DNA of 64,000 bases from Luteimonas sp. FCS-9 (lineage in GTDB: Bacteria > Pseudomonadota > Gammaproteobacteria > Xanthomonadales > Xanthomonadaceae): the NCBI RefSeq assembly GCF_001014645.1, contig NZ_LASZ01000017.1, positions 1-64,000 of the forward strand. Direction: 5' to 3'. Position numbers and translations under genes: made by a program. The notes under the pieces were generated by a model that ran no database searches, was not told where the DNA came from, and worked only from the letters and a program-made list of their open reading frames with translations. This document shows positions 19,005 through 27,673 of this stretch, one piece after another (positions within the stretch are counted from its first letter, which is position 1; each line of letters opens with the position of its first letter).

Positions 19005-19925
19005 TCAGTCGCGCGGGCCGCGCAGGCGCTCGAGCACGCCGTCGAGCGCCTCGAGGTTGCCGTAGTGGATCACCAGCCGGCCCTTGTTGCCGCGACCGTT
19101 GGCGATCGACACGCGCGTGCCCAGCGTCTCGGACAGTTCGTTCTCCAGCGAGACGATGTCGGCCTGCGGGCGGACCTTGTTGCCGCGTGCGGCGCTGCGG
19201 CCGTTGCCGCCCGGCACCCGCCCGGCGGCGAACTGCTGGGCGCGGTGCTCGACCTCGCGCACCGACCAGCCGTGCTCGACCGCGTCGCTGGCGAGCTTGC
19301 TGGCCAGCTCCGGCGAGAGCGTGAGCAGCGCGCGCGCATGGCCCATCTCCAGTTGCCTGGACTCGACCAGGATGCGGATCGCCGGCGGCAGCTCGAGCAG
19401 CCGCAGCAGGTTCGACACCGCGGCGCGCGAGCGGCCGACGGCCTCGGCGGCCTGGGCGTGCGTGAGGTCGAACTCGTCGATCAGCCGCTGCAGCGCCTGC
19501 GCCTCCTCCAGCGGGTTGAGATCCTCGCGCTGGATGTTCTCGATCAGCGCCATCGCCACGACCGTGCGGTCCTCGACGTTGCGCACGACCACCGGCACCT
19601 CGGCCAGGCCGGCCTGGCCCGCGGCGCGCCAGCGGCGCTCGCCTGCGATGATCTCGAACGTGCGGTCGGGCAACTGGCGAACGACGATCGGCTGGATCAC
19701 GCCCTGCGCGCGGATCGACTCGGCCAGCTCGGTCAGCTTGTCGGCGTCCCAGTGCTTGCGCGGCTGGTACTTGCCGGCGGCCAGCGCGTCGATCGGCAGC
19801 GTGCGCAGGGTGTCGGCCTCGGTGGCCTCCAGGTTCGGCACCTCGGCGGCGGCCTTGGGGCCGAGCAGCGCCTCGAGGCCGCGGCCCAGGCCGCGCTTCT
19901 TGGCGGGCGTCTTGGCCGCGCTCAT
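19005..19925 (-). CDS. parB: Chromosome partitioning protein ParB
   Basis: The 306-residue protein starts MSAAKTPAKKRGLGRGLEAL (a basic N-terminus that in the family stimulates ParA). It has the ParB/Srx CTPase motif GERRWRA (95-101), then IENIQREDLNPLEEA and a helix-turn-helix (THAQAAEAVGRSRAAVSNLL), with a C-terminal dimerisation region. It binds centromere-like parS sites near the origin. ATG 19925 overlaps the parA stop by 4 bases (ATGA). It is full length, and no parS consensus was seen in the window. Confidence 0.96.
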   Translation of the reverse strand: MSAAKTPAKKRGLGRGLEALLGPKAAAEVPNLEATEADTLRTLPIDALAAGKYQPRKHWDADKLTELAESIRAQGVIQPIVVRQLPDRTFEIIAGERRWRAAGQAGLAEVPVVVRNVEDRTVVAMALIENIQREDLNPLEEAQALQRLIDEFDLTHAQAAEAVGRSRAAVSNLLRLLELPPAIRILVESRQLEMGHARALLTLSPELASKLASDAVEHGWSVREVEHRAQQFAAGRVPGGNGRSAARGNKVRPQADIVSLENELSETLGTRVSIANGRGNKGRLVIHYGNLEALDGVLERLRGPRD

Positions 19926-20731
19926 GCCGGGATGTCCATGGCGGGGGATTCCTTCTGCGTCTGGGCCCGCTCGCGTTCGCGGCGGAGGATCTCGCCGGCC
20001 AGGCCCAGGTAGGCGATGGCGCCGCGCGAGGCCTTGTCGTAGCCGACGATGCTCTGGCCGTGGCTGGGCGCCTCGGCCACGCGCACGTTGCGCGGCACGA
20101 TGGTGCGGAAGACCTGGTCGCCGAAATGGCTGGTCAGCTCCGCCGAGACCGCGTTGGCGAGGTTGTTGCGCACGTCGAACATCGTCCGCAGCACGCCCTC
20201 GATCTCCAGCGACGGGTTGAGGTTCTGCTTGAGGGCGTCGATCGTCTGCAGCAGCGCCGACAGCCCCTCGAGCGCGTAATACTCGCACTGCATCGGCACC
20301 AGCACCGAGTCGGCCGCGGTCAGCGCATTGAGCGTGAGCAGCGACAGCGCCGGCGGGCAGTCGATGATGATGAAGTCGTAGCGGCTACGCAGCGGCTGCA
20401 GCGCGCGCTTGAGCCGCTGCTCGCGATCGTCGGCGTCCATCAGCTCGACCTCGGCGGCGGTGAGATCGGTGTTGCCGGGGATCAGGTCGACCTCTTCCTC
20501 GGTCTGCACGATCGCGTCCATCGCCTCGACCTCGCCCAGCAGCACGTCGCAGGTCGAGACCGGCACGATCGCCTTGTCGATGCCGCAGCCCATCGTCGCG
20601 TTGCCCTGCGAGTCGAGGTCGACGAGCAGCACGCGCTTGGGCGTGCGGGCCAGCGAGGCGGCCAGGTTGACCGCCGTCGTCGTCTTTCCGACGCCGCCTT
20701 TCTGGTTGGCGATGGCGATGATGCGGGCCAT
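19922..20731 (-). CDS. parA: Chromosome partitioning ATPase ParA
   Basis: The 269-residue Soj/ParA-family ATPase carries a deviant Walker A motif KGGVGKTTT (11-19) at its very start and DYIIIDCPP-like text (YDFIIIDCPPALSLLTLNAL). The C-terminal portion extends slightly past the usual end and is Glu/Lys-rich. The short N-terminus shows it is the chromosomal type without a DNA-binding extension. With ParB it segregates the origin region. It is preceded at 110 bases by rsmG; the rsmG-parA-parB order is common in proteobacteria. Confidence 0.97.
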   Translation of the reverse strand: MARIIAIANQKGGVGKTTTAVNLAASLARTPKRVLLVDLDSQGNATMGCGIDKAIVPVSTCDVLLGEVEAMDAIVQTEEEVDLIPGNTDLTAAEVELMDADDREQRLKRALQPLRSRYDFIIIDCPPALSLLTLNALTAADSVLVPMQCEYYALEGLSALLQTIDALKQNLNPSLEIEGVLRTMFDVRNNLANAVSAELTSHFGDQVFRTIVPRNVRVAEAPSHGQSIVGYDKASRGAIAYLGLAGEILRRERERAQTQKESPAMDIPA

Positions 20732-20841
20732 GGGCTCCGGGCGCGGTTGGGGACGGGCGCCGGTCGCCGCGGGCGGCGGCCGGACGGGGATTATGCCCTA
20801 TGGCGGGCCGACGATCGGGCGGGCCGGGCGCGCGCCGCGGT

Positions 20842-21489
20842 TCAGGCGGCGGGCGCGCGGGCGACGACGACCAGGTGACGGTCGGCGTCCAGGCCGGGCA
20901 CGCGCAGCGGGTGGATGGCCTCGAGCCGCCAGCCGGCCGGCAGCGCGGCGATCTCCTCGTCCGGGCGCACGCCCTTCATCGCCAGCAGCCGGCCGTCGGC
21001 GGCGGGCAGGTGGCCGCCCGCGGCGAGGATGTCGGGCAGCGTGGCGAGCGCGCGCGCGGTGATCGCGGCGAACGCGCCGGGGCGCGCGAGCGCCTCGATC
21101 CGCGATTCGGCGACCTCGGCGTTGTCCAGCCCGAGCTGGCGGACCGCCTCGCGCAGGAAGCGCGCCTTCTTGCCGTTCGATTCGACCAGCGTCACCCGCA
21201 GCCCCGGCAACGCGATCGCCAGCGGGATGCCCGGCAGGCCCGGGCCGGTGCCCAGGTCGGCGAGCGTCGGCAGGCCGGCGACGTGGGGCACCATCGCCAG
21301 CGAATCGAGCAGGTGGCGCACGACCATCTCGCGCGGATCGCGGATCGCGGTGAGGTTGTAGGTGCGGTTCCAGCGCGCCAGCAGCGCGAGGTAGTCGAGC
21401 AGCGGCGCGGCCAGCGCCGGATCGAGGGCGAGGGCGCGCAGGCCGGCGTCGAGTTCGGCGCGCAGCGCGGGATCGTGGGGGGCGTTCAT
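20842..21489 (-). CDS. rsmG: 16S rRNA (guanine527-N7)-methyltransferase
   Basis: The 215-residue protein (GidB) has [17 protein letters not shown] (36-52), followed by the SAM-binding motif [17 protein letters not shown] (76-92) and [13 protein letters not shown]. It methylates G527 of 16S rRNA. ATG 21489 overlaps the stop of the upstream phosphopantetheinyl transferase gene by 4 bases; ATG 21498 (three codons earlier) is also possible. Neither has a strong ribosome site, so coupling to the upstream gene is likely. Confidence 0.95.
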   Translation of the reverse strand: MNAPHDPALRAELDAGLRALALDPALAAPLLDYLALLARWNRTYNLTAIRDPREMVVRHLLDSLAMVPHVAGLPTLADLGTGPGLPGIPLAIALPGLRVTLVESNGKKARFLREAVRQLGLDNAEVAESRIEALARPGAFAAITARALATLPDILAAGGHLPAADGRLLAMKGVRPDEEIAALPAGWRLEAIHPLRVPGLDADRHLVVVARAPAA

Positions 21490-22103
21490 GGCGAGCATTG
21501 TAGAAGCCGCGGCCGCCAGGCCAGCGTCGCCAGGTAGCCGGGCAGCGGCCCGAATGCGTGCAGCCGCCAGTCGCCCGGACGGCCGAGCGCGGGGTCGCAG
21601 GCGACCAGGGTCCAGTCCCGACCGTCGGCGGCGAAGACCAGCCGGTCGAGCCCGAACGACAGCCCGTGGCCGTGCGCCTTGAGCACCGCCTCCTTCGCGC
21701 ACCACAGCCGCACGAACGCGCCCTCCGCGTCTGCCGGGGCCAGCCGCGCGAGCGCGTCGGCCTCGTCGGCGGCGAAGAACCGCCGCGCCAGCGCCATCGC
21801 CTGCGGCCTGGGACGCAGCCACTCGACGTCGACGCCGACGTCGACGCCGTCGCCCAGCGCGACCAGCAGCGTCTCGCCGCTGTGGCTCCAGTTGACGTCG
21901 ACGCCGCCGGCGCGGCCATCGCCGGCGACGGTCAGCCGCGGCCGGCCGCGGGCATCGCGGGCGAGGTCGATCCGGGCCGGGTCGACCGCCAGTTCGGCGG
22001 CCAGCCAGGGCCGTACCAGGGTTTCGGCGGACTGGCCGCGACGGTAGTCGCGCCAGGCGCAGCGCACCGGGCCGGCACGCAGGCTGCTGTGTTGGCTGAA
22101 CAT
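21486..22103 (-). CDS. 4'-phosphopantetheinyl transferase (Sfp/AcpT type)
   Basis: The 205-residue enzyme shows the two metal/CoA motifs of the superfamily: VGVDVEWL (89-96) and [13 protein letters not shown] (133-145). It transfers the 4'-phosphopantetheine arm of CoA to acyl or peptidyl carrier proteins. It is the first gene of a unit with rsmG, and is divergent (100 bases) from an acyl-activating ligase. That pairing suggests carrier proteins for a secondary lipid or pigment, though no carrier-protein gene is present in the window. The distinction from fatty-acid AcpS (much smaller) is clear. Confidence 0.9.
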   Translation of the reverse strand: MFSQHSSLRAGPVRCAWRDYRRGQSAETLVRPWLAAELAVDPARIDLARDARGRPRLTVAGDGRAGGVDVNWSHSGETLLVALGDGVDVGVDVEWLRPRPQAMALARRFFAADEADALARLAPADAEGAFVRLWCAKEAVLKAHGHGLSFGLDRLVFAADGRDWTLVACDPALGRPGDWRLHAFGPLPGYLATLAWRPRLLQCSP

Positions 22104-22202
22104 CCGCACTTGGCATGCCGCAGGGCGTCCAGCGTAAGCTAAAACGTCGGAGACGCGATGCCGCCGGGGCGCGCGGGCCAGGCCACGAGGAGCGCAGCGC
22201 GG

Positions 22203-23621
22203 ATGTCGGCAGTCGTGTGGGAACAGGGGGGCGCGGGCTTCGCGGCGGTCGACGGTGCCCGCCGGCTGCCGCTGGCCGGCGGCGACGGCCAGCGCGCGAT
22301 CGCATTCGGCGGCGACGGCCCGGTGCCGCTGGCGACGTTCCTGGCGCACGTGCGCGGGGTGGCCGCGTCGCTGCCCGAGGCGCCGTACGCGCTGAACCTG
22401 TGCGAGGACCGCTACCGCTTCCTGGTCGCGTTCTGCGCGGTCGCGCTGCGCGGCCAGACCACGCTGCTGCCGCCTTCGCGCACGCGCGGGGCGATCGACG
22501 ACGTGCGTGCGCGGCATCCCGACAGCTACTGCATCGGCGATCGCGACGACTGCGGCTGCGACGCCGCGGGCGAGGCGGAGCCGGCCGCGATGCCGCCGCA
22601 CTACGTGCGCCTGCCCGACGTGCTGCCGCTGGCGCCCGGCGGCGGGATGCCCACGCTGGACGCCGAGGCCGTGGTCGCGATCGGCTTCACCTCCGGCAGC
22701 ACCGGCGTGCCGGCGGCGAACGCCAAGACCTGGGGCAGCTTCCACGCCAGCACCGCGCAGAACCTGGCGGCGCTGGCCGACCTGCACGGCGCGGGCACGC
22801 TGCCGGTCGTGGCGACGGTGCCGCCGCAGCACATGTACGGCATGGAACTGTCGGTGCTGCTGCCGCTGCTGGGCGATGCGGCCGTGCACGGGGCGCGGCC
22901 GTTCTTCCCCGAGGACATCGCCGCGGCATTGCGCGATGCGCCGACGCCGGCGCTGCTGGTGACCACGCCCGTGCACCTGCGCACGCTGGTCGACTCGGGC
23001 GTGGCGCTGCCGCCGCTGGCCGCGATCGTCACCGCGACCGCGCCGCTGCCGCAGGCGCTCGCTGCGCAGGCCGAGGCGCGCTTCGGCTGCGAGGTGCGCG
23101 AGCTGTTCGGATCGACCGAGACCTGTATCTTCGCCCGCCGCCGGACTGCCCGCGAGATCGCGTGGACCCCGTTCGCGGGCGTGCGCCTGCAGCCGGTGCC
23201 CGACGGCACGCTGGTCGCCGCGCCGCACCTGCCCGAACCGCGGATGCTGGCCGACATCGTCGAGCTCGACGCGCAGGGCCGCTTCGTGCTGCGCGGCCGA
23301 CAGGCCGACATGATCGAGATCGCCGGCAAGCGCGCCTCGCTGGCCGACCTGACGCGTCGGCTGCTGGCGATCGACGGCGTGCGCGACGGCGTGATCTGCC
23401 AGGCCGCGACCGCCGATGCCTATGGCGTGCGCCGGATCGCGGCGGTGGTCGTCGCCGACTCCGCGCTCGACGACACCGCGCTGCTGGCCGCATTACGCGA
23501 GAGCACCGATCCGGTGTTCCTGCCGCGGCGGCTGCGCCGCGTGGACGCGTTGCCGCGCAATGAGACCGGCAAGCTGCCGCGCGCCGCGCTCGAGGCGCTG
23601 CTGGGCGACGCGGCGGGCTGA
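22203..23621 (+). CDS. AMP-dependent acyl/aryl ligase
   Basis: The 472-residue adenylate-forming enzyme has the P-loop-like motif [10 protein letters not shown] (161-170), [13 protein letters not shown], a C-terminal domain with [14 protein letters not shown] and the catalytic-Lys region RNETGKLPR. It is shorter than fatty acyl-CoA ligases (about 550) and resembles the free ligases of aryl polyene/xanthomonadin pigment clusters that load an acyl carrier protein. This last point is from memory and is not demonstrated. ATG 22203 is chosen over upstream 22158 because the family start is near it. It is divergent from a phosphopantetheinyl transferase. Confidence 0.82.
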   Translation: MSAVVWEQGGAGFAAVDGARRLPLAGGDGQRAIAFGGDGPVPLATFLAHVRGVAASLPEAPYALNLCEDRYRFLVAFCAVALRGQTTLLPPSRTRGAIDDVRARHPDSYCIGDRDDCGCDAAGEAEPAAMPPHYVRLPDVLPLAPGGGMPTLDAEAVVAIGFTSGSTGVPAANAKTWGSFHASTAQNLAALADLHGAGTLPVVATVPPQHMYGMELSVLLPLLGDAAVHGARPFFPEDIAAALRDAPTPALLVTTPVHLRTLVDSGVALPPLAAIVTATAPLPQALAAQAEARFGCEVRELFGSTETCIFARRRTAREIAWTPFAGVRLQPVPDGTLVAAPHLPEPRMLADIVELDAQGRFVLRGRQADMIEIAGKRASLADLTRRLLAIDGVRDGVICQAATADAYGVRRIAAVVVADSALDDTALLAALRESTDPVFLPRRLRRVDALPRNETGKLPRAALEALLGDAAG

Positions 23622-23686
23622 GCGCGCTACCTTCCATCGCCGCCGCGCATCGCGCGCGGCGTTTCTTCTACTGGAGATTTGCTGCC

Positions 23687-23950
23687 GTGGAACCTTCGTC
23701 GTTCTGGTCCTGGGTGGTCTACCTGTTCGTCGGCGGCATCGCCGGCTGGCTGGCGAGCCTGCTGATGCGCACCAGCCGCCGGCAGGGCATCGTGCTCAAC
23801 GTGGTGGTCGGCATCGTCGGCGGTTTCATCGGCGGCTGGCTGCTGCCGATGATCGGCCTGAGCGTGGGCGGCGGCTGGTTCGGCTTCCTGGTCACCGCGT
23901 TTCTTGGCGCGGTGATCCTGCTGGCGATCGTCAATCTGTTCCGGCGCTGA
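23687..23950 (+). CDS. GlsB/YeaQ/YmgE-family stress-response membrane protein
   Basis: The 87-residue protein is almost entirely hydrophobic, with three membrane segments and Gly-rich turns (GGIAGWLASLLM; VVVGIVGGFIGGWLLP), as in transglycosylase-associated proteins. The start is GTG 23687, with GGAG ten bases upstream. It is a single gene. The role in the family is poorly defined (general stress). Confidence 0.9.
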   Translation: MEPSSFWSWVVYLFVGGIAGWLASLLMRTSRRQGIVLNVVVGIVGGFIGGWLLPMIGLSVGGGWFGFLVTAFLGAVILLAIVNLFRR

Positions 23951-24053
23951 TCCCAAAACGGGAGGGTCAGCGTCGATTTTTCGCTCTTCTACCGAATTGG
24001 CAATGGGAGGTCCACTTCGGATAGTGGCGCGTGCTGTCTGCTTTTTCTCGCGG

Positions 24054-24833
24054 CTATCGGTCCAGGCGCAGTTCGACCCAGGCCGGCGCGTGATCGCTGG
24101 GCCGGTCCCAGGTGCGCGGCTCGCGATCGATGCCCGAGGCGAGCGTGCGCTCGCGCAGTGCATCGGAGACCAACGTCAGGTCGATGCGCAGGCCGAGGTC
24201 GCGGCGGAACGCGGCCTGCCGGTAGTCCCACCAGCTGAACATCCCACCCTGGTCGTGGTGCAGGCGGAACGCGTCGTGCAGGCCCAGCGCCTGCAGCCGG
24301 CGCAACGCGTCGCGCTCGGCGGTCGAGGTCAGGATGTGGGCGTCGTTCCAGACCTCGGGGTCATGCACGTCGCGCGCATCGGGCGCGATGTTGAAGTCGC
24401 CCAGCACCACCAGTTGCGGATGGGTCGCGAGCTCGCGCGCGACCCAGTCGTGCACCGCCTCGAGCCAGCGCAGCTTGTAGGCGTACTTCTCGGTGCCCAC
24501 GGCCTGGCCGTTGACAACGTAGAGGTCGATCACGCGCACGCCGTCGATCGTCGCGGCGATCGCCCGCTTCTGGTCGTCCTCGAAGCCGGGGATGCCGATC
24601 TGCACGTCGGCGATCGCACGCTCGCGCGCCAGCAGCGCGACGCCGTTGTAGGTCTTCTGCCCCGAGAACACGTTGCGGTAGCCGAGCGCGGCGAGCGCCG
24701 AATCGGGGAACTTCGCGTCCTCGAGCTTGGTTTCCTGCAGGCCGACGACGTCGGGCTGCGCCTCGCGCAGCCACTGCTCCAGGTGTGGCAGGCGGACGTT
24801 GAGCGAGTTGACGTTCCAGCTGGCGATCTTCAT
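24054..24833 (-). CDS. xthA: Exodeoxyribonuclease III
   Basis: The 259-residue protein begins MKIASWNVNSLNVRLPHLEQ and contains GLQETKLED (31-39, the metal-binding Glu), VLGDFNIAPDARDVHDP and SDHAPAWVEL (near the C-terminus). All are hallmarks of XthA, an AP endonuclease and 3'-5' exonuclease of base-excision repair. ATG 24833 is the family start; a GTG at 24839 would add two residues. It lies just downstream of the aldehyde dehydrogenase gene on the same strand with 40 bases between. Confidence 0.96.
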   Translation of the reverse strand: MKIASWNVNSLNVRLPHLEQWLREAQPDVVGLQETKLEDAKFPDSALAALGYRNVFSGQKTYNGVALLARERAIADVQIGIPGFEDDQKRAIAATIDGVRVIDLYVVNGQAVGTEKYAYKLRWLEAVHDWVARELATHPQLVVLGDFNIAPDARDVHDPEVWNDAHILTSTAERDALRRLQALGLHDAFRLHHDQGGMFSWWDYRQAAFRRDLGLRIDLTLVSDALRERTLASGIDREPRTWDRPSDHAPAWVELRLDR

Positions 24834-24876
24834 GGGCACGGCGCGCGGACGACGGCACGCGATTGTACGCGTGCGC

Positions 24877-26283
24877 TCAGCGCACCAGCCGGTCGATCAG
24901 CTGCGACAGTCGCGCGTACGGCGGGCGCAGCCAGTCGGTCGCCGCGACCGGGCGCTGCCACAGCACCGGCAGCGCCTTGGTCATCGCGTCGAAGCCGGCG
25001 CGCCCGTGGTAGGCGCCCATGCCGCTGGCACCGACGCCGCCGAACGGCAGCCGGTCGGCGGCGAAGTGCAGCAGCGTGTCGTTGACGGTGACCCCGCCGG
25101 CCAGCGTGCCGGCGAGCACGGCCTCGGCTTGCCCGCGGTCGCCGAAGGGATAGAGCGCGAGCGGGCGGTCGCGCGCGGCCACGTAGGCGATCGCCTCGTC
25201 CAGCGTCCGGTAGCCGAGGATCGGCAGGACGGGCCCGAAGATCTCCTCGCCCATCAGCGCCGCGTCCTCGTCCGGGTCGAGCACCAGCGTCGGCGCCAGC
25301 GCGCGCGCATCGACCGTCTCGAGCAGCGGCAGCACCGTCGCGCCGCGCGCGGCGGCATCGTCGAGCAGGCCCTGCAGCCGATCGTGCGCGGCGGCGTCGA
25401 CGAGGTGCGTGTAGTCCCGCTCGCGTGCCTGCGGCTGCGCGTAGCGCCGCGCGACCTCGGCGCGCAGCGCCTCGACCAGCGCGTCGCGACGGTCCGCCTC
25501 GACCAGCACGTAGTCCGGCGCGATGCAGGTCTGGCCGGCATTGAACAGCTTGCCGGTGACCAACCGCGCGGCGGCGCGCGCGAGCGGGTAGTCCGGGCAT
25601 ACGATCGCCGGCGACTTGCCGCCCAGCTCCAGCGTCAGCGGCACCAGATGTTCGGCGGCGGCGGCCATGACCTTGCGGCCGGTGGCGGTCGAGCCGGTGA
25701 ACACCAAGTGGTCGAACGGCAGCGCCGAGAATGCGGCCGCGACGTCCGGCCCGCCCAGCGCCACCGCGACGCGGTCGGCAGGGAACACCTCGGCCAGCAG
25801 CGCGCGCAGGAACGCACTGGTGCGCGGCGTGCGCTCGGACGGCTTGAGGTAGACGTGGTTGCCGGCCGCGATCGCGGTCGCCAGCGGGATCAGCGCCAGG
25901 TTGACCGGGTAGTTCCAGGGCGCGATCACGCCGACCACGCCCAGCGGCATCGGGCGGACCTCGGCGCGCGCCGGCCACAGCCGCCAGCCGGCGCCGACCC
26001 GGCGCGGTTTGGACCAGCGGCGCAGGTGGCGGCGCAGCCGGTCGATCTCGCCGAGCACGGTCATGCCGTCGGCGAGCAGGCTCTCGTGCCGAGAGCGGTG
26101 GCCGAAGTCGGCCGAGATCGCGTCGGCCATCGCGTCCAGCCGCCCGCGCAGCGCAGCGTGCAGTCGGGCGAGGTCGTCGCGGCGCTGGGCGACGCCGGGG
26201 CGCTGCGCACGCCAGGCCGCGCGCAGCGCGTCGAGGGTCGGGCGCAGTGCGTGCGCGGGCGTGTCGGCGGCGGGCTCGGTCAT
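24877..26283 (-). CDS. Aldehyde dehydrogenase, coniferyl aldehyde dehydrogenase type
   Basis: The 468-residue enzyme has the ALDH landmarks: PWNYPVNLAL, FTGSTATGRK, LELGGKSPAIV (catalytic Glu) and NAGQTCIAPDYV (catalytic Cys). The APDYVLV sequence after the Cys is typical of the CalB/coniferyl-aldehyde and fatty-aldehyde (class 3-like) group. Substrate choice is not fixed by sequence; long-chain or aromatic aldehydes are most likely. ATG 26283 (MTEPAADTPAHALRPTLDAL) is preferred over 26316. It is divergent from the carbonic anhydrase gene. Confidence 0.9.
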   Translation of the reverse strand: MTEPAADTPAHALRPTLDALRAAWRAQRPGVAQRRDDLARLHAALRGRLDAMADAISADFGHRSRHESLLADGMTVLGEIDRLRRHLRRWSKPRRVGAGWRLWPARAEVRPMPLGVVGVIAPWNYPVNLALIPLATAIAAGNHVYLKPSERTPRTSAFLRALLAEVFPADRVAVALGGPDVAAAFSALPFDHLVFTGSTATGRKVMAAAAEHLVPLTLELGGKSPAIVCPDYPLARAAARLVTGKLFNAGQTCIAPDYVLVEADRRDALVEALRAEVARRYAQPQARERDYTHLVDAAAHDRLQGLLDDAAARGATVLPLLETVDARALAPTLVLDPDEDAALMGEEIFGPVLPILGYRTLDEAIAYVAARDRPLALYPFGDRGQAEAVLAGTLAGGVTVNDTLLHFAADRLPFGGVGASGMGAYHGRAGFDAMTKALPVLWQRPVAATDWLRPPYARLSQLIDRLVR

Positions 26284-26359
26284 GCCGCGAGTGTAGGGCG
26301 CCGCGCGCGCGGGCACCGCGATGGCGGCAAAGCCACGGCCGGGCAGGCATACTCGCGCG

Positions 26360-26902
26360 ATGAACCTGCGTCCCTATCGCGACATCGCCCCGCGGCTCGG
26401 CGCCCGCGTCTACGTCGATCCGGCCGCGACCGTGATCGGCGACGTGCACCTGGACGACGACGTCTCGGTCTGGCCCGGCACGGTGATCCGCGGCGACGTC
26501 AACCACGTGCGCATCGGCGCGCGCACCAGCGTGCAGGACGGCACCGTGATCCACGTCAGCCACGCCGGCCCGCACGCCAGGCTCGGCGGCTTCGCGACGC
26601 TCGTCGGCAGCGACGTCACGGTGGGGCACAAGGCGATCCTGCACGCCTGCACGATCGGCGACGCGGTGCTGGTCGGCATGGGCGCGATCGTGCTCGACGG
26701 TGTCGTTATCGGCCGTCACGCGATGATCGGCGCCGGTGCGGTGGTGCCGCCCGGCCGGGAGGTCGGCGAGGGCGAACTGTGGGTCGGCAACCCCGCGCGC
26801 TGCGTGCGCCGGCTCACCGAGGCGCAGATCGAGGGCCTGCACTACAGCGCCGCCCACTACGTCCGGCTCAAGGACGAGTACCTCGCCGCGGCGACGGCCT
26901 GA
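26360..26902 (+). CDS. Gamma-class carbonic anhydrase family protein
   Basis: The 180-residue left-handed beta-helix protein is built of hexapeptide repeats (VIGDVHLDDDVSVWPGTVIR...). The three metal-ligand histidines are present in VIHVSH, and in VTVGHKAILHAC (two). It is YrdA/CaiE-like, of typical length. Such proteins bind zinc or iron but often show low anhydrase activity. ATG 26360 begins MNLRPYRDIAP, the usual start. It is followed closely by the RDD-MoxR operon, of which it may be a loosely linked first member. Confidence 0.92.
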   Translation: MNLRPYRDIAPRLGARVYVDPAATVIGDVHLDDDVSVWPGTVIRGDVNHVRIGARTSVQDGTVIHVSHAGPHARLGGFATLVGSDVTVGHKAILHACTIGDAVLVGMGAIVLDGVVIGRHAMIGAGAVVPPGREVGEGELWVGNPARCVRRLTEAQIEGLHYSAAHYVRLKDEYLAAATA

Positions 26903-26989
26903 CGGGACGACGCACGACGCATGACCGGCACGAGGGAACGTGGGCGCATGGAGGCAGCGGCGGCGGACCGTGCGGGCGCGCGAGCGGCG

Positions 26990-27673
26990 ATGCTCGACAC
27001 CGTGCGCGAGGTGCACACGCCCGAGGGCGTGGCGCTGCAGCTGCCGGCCGCCGGGCCGGTGCCGCGCGCGGTCGCGTGGCTGATCGACCTGGGGATCCGC
27101 GGCGTGCTGCTGCTGGCCGCGTCGATCGTGTTGGGACTGCTGGGGCGCTTCGGCTCCGGCGTCTACATGGTGACGCTGTTCGTGATCTTCTGGGGCTATC
27201 CGGTGCTGTTCGAGGCGCTGGCCGGCGGCCAGACGCCAGGCAAGCGCGCGCTGTCGCTGCGCGTGGTCTCGGCCGACGGCGCGCCGATCGGCTGGATGGC
27301 CAGCTTCGTGCGCAACCTGATGCGCACTGTCGACATGCTGCCGGTCGCCTACGGCGCCGGGCTCGTCGCCTGCCTGGCCGACCCGTGGAGCCGGCGGCTC
27401 GGCGACATGGTCGCCGGCACGCTGGTGATCCACGCGCCGCGCGACCGTGCGCTGCCGCAGGCGCTGGAGATCCTGCCGCAGGCGCCGGCGATGCCGCTGC
27501 AGGCGCACGAGCAGATCGCGGTGATCGCATTCGCCGAGCGCGCGCACACGCTCACGCCCGGGCGTCAGCAGGAACTGGCCGACGTGGTCGCGCCGGTGAC
27601 CGGCGCGCGCGGCGAGGTCGGCGTGCTGCGCCTGCTGGGCGTGGCGAACTGGCTGCTGGGCCGGCGCGCATGA
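26990..27673 (+). CDS. RDD family membrane protein, first gene of the MoxR operon
   Basis: The 227-residue form starts MLDTVREVHTPEGVALQLPA. RDD family features follow: PVPRAVAWLIDLGIR (first helix with the R and D), GQTPGKRALSLRVV and GDMVAGTLVI. Four hydrophobic segments are visible. Starts at 26921 and 26948 would add 23 or 14 residues of low-complexity DNA; none of the three has a strong ribosome site, and I chose the one where conservation begins. Its ATGA overlap with the next gene and the six-gene order suggest a membrane component of the MoxR-DUF58 system. Confidence 0.85.
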   Translation: MLDTVREVHTPEGVALQLPAAGPVPRAVAWLIDLGIRGVLLLAASIVLGLLGRFGSGVYMVTLFVIFWGYPVLFEALAGGQTPGKRALSLRVVSADGAPIGWMASFVRNLMRTVDMLPVAYGAGLVACLADPWSRRLGDMVAGTLVIHAPRDRALPQALEILPQAPAMPLQAHEQIAVIAFAERAHTLTPGRQQELADVVAPVTGARGEVGVLRLLGVANWLLGRRA

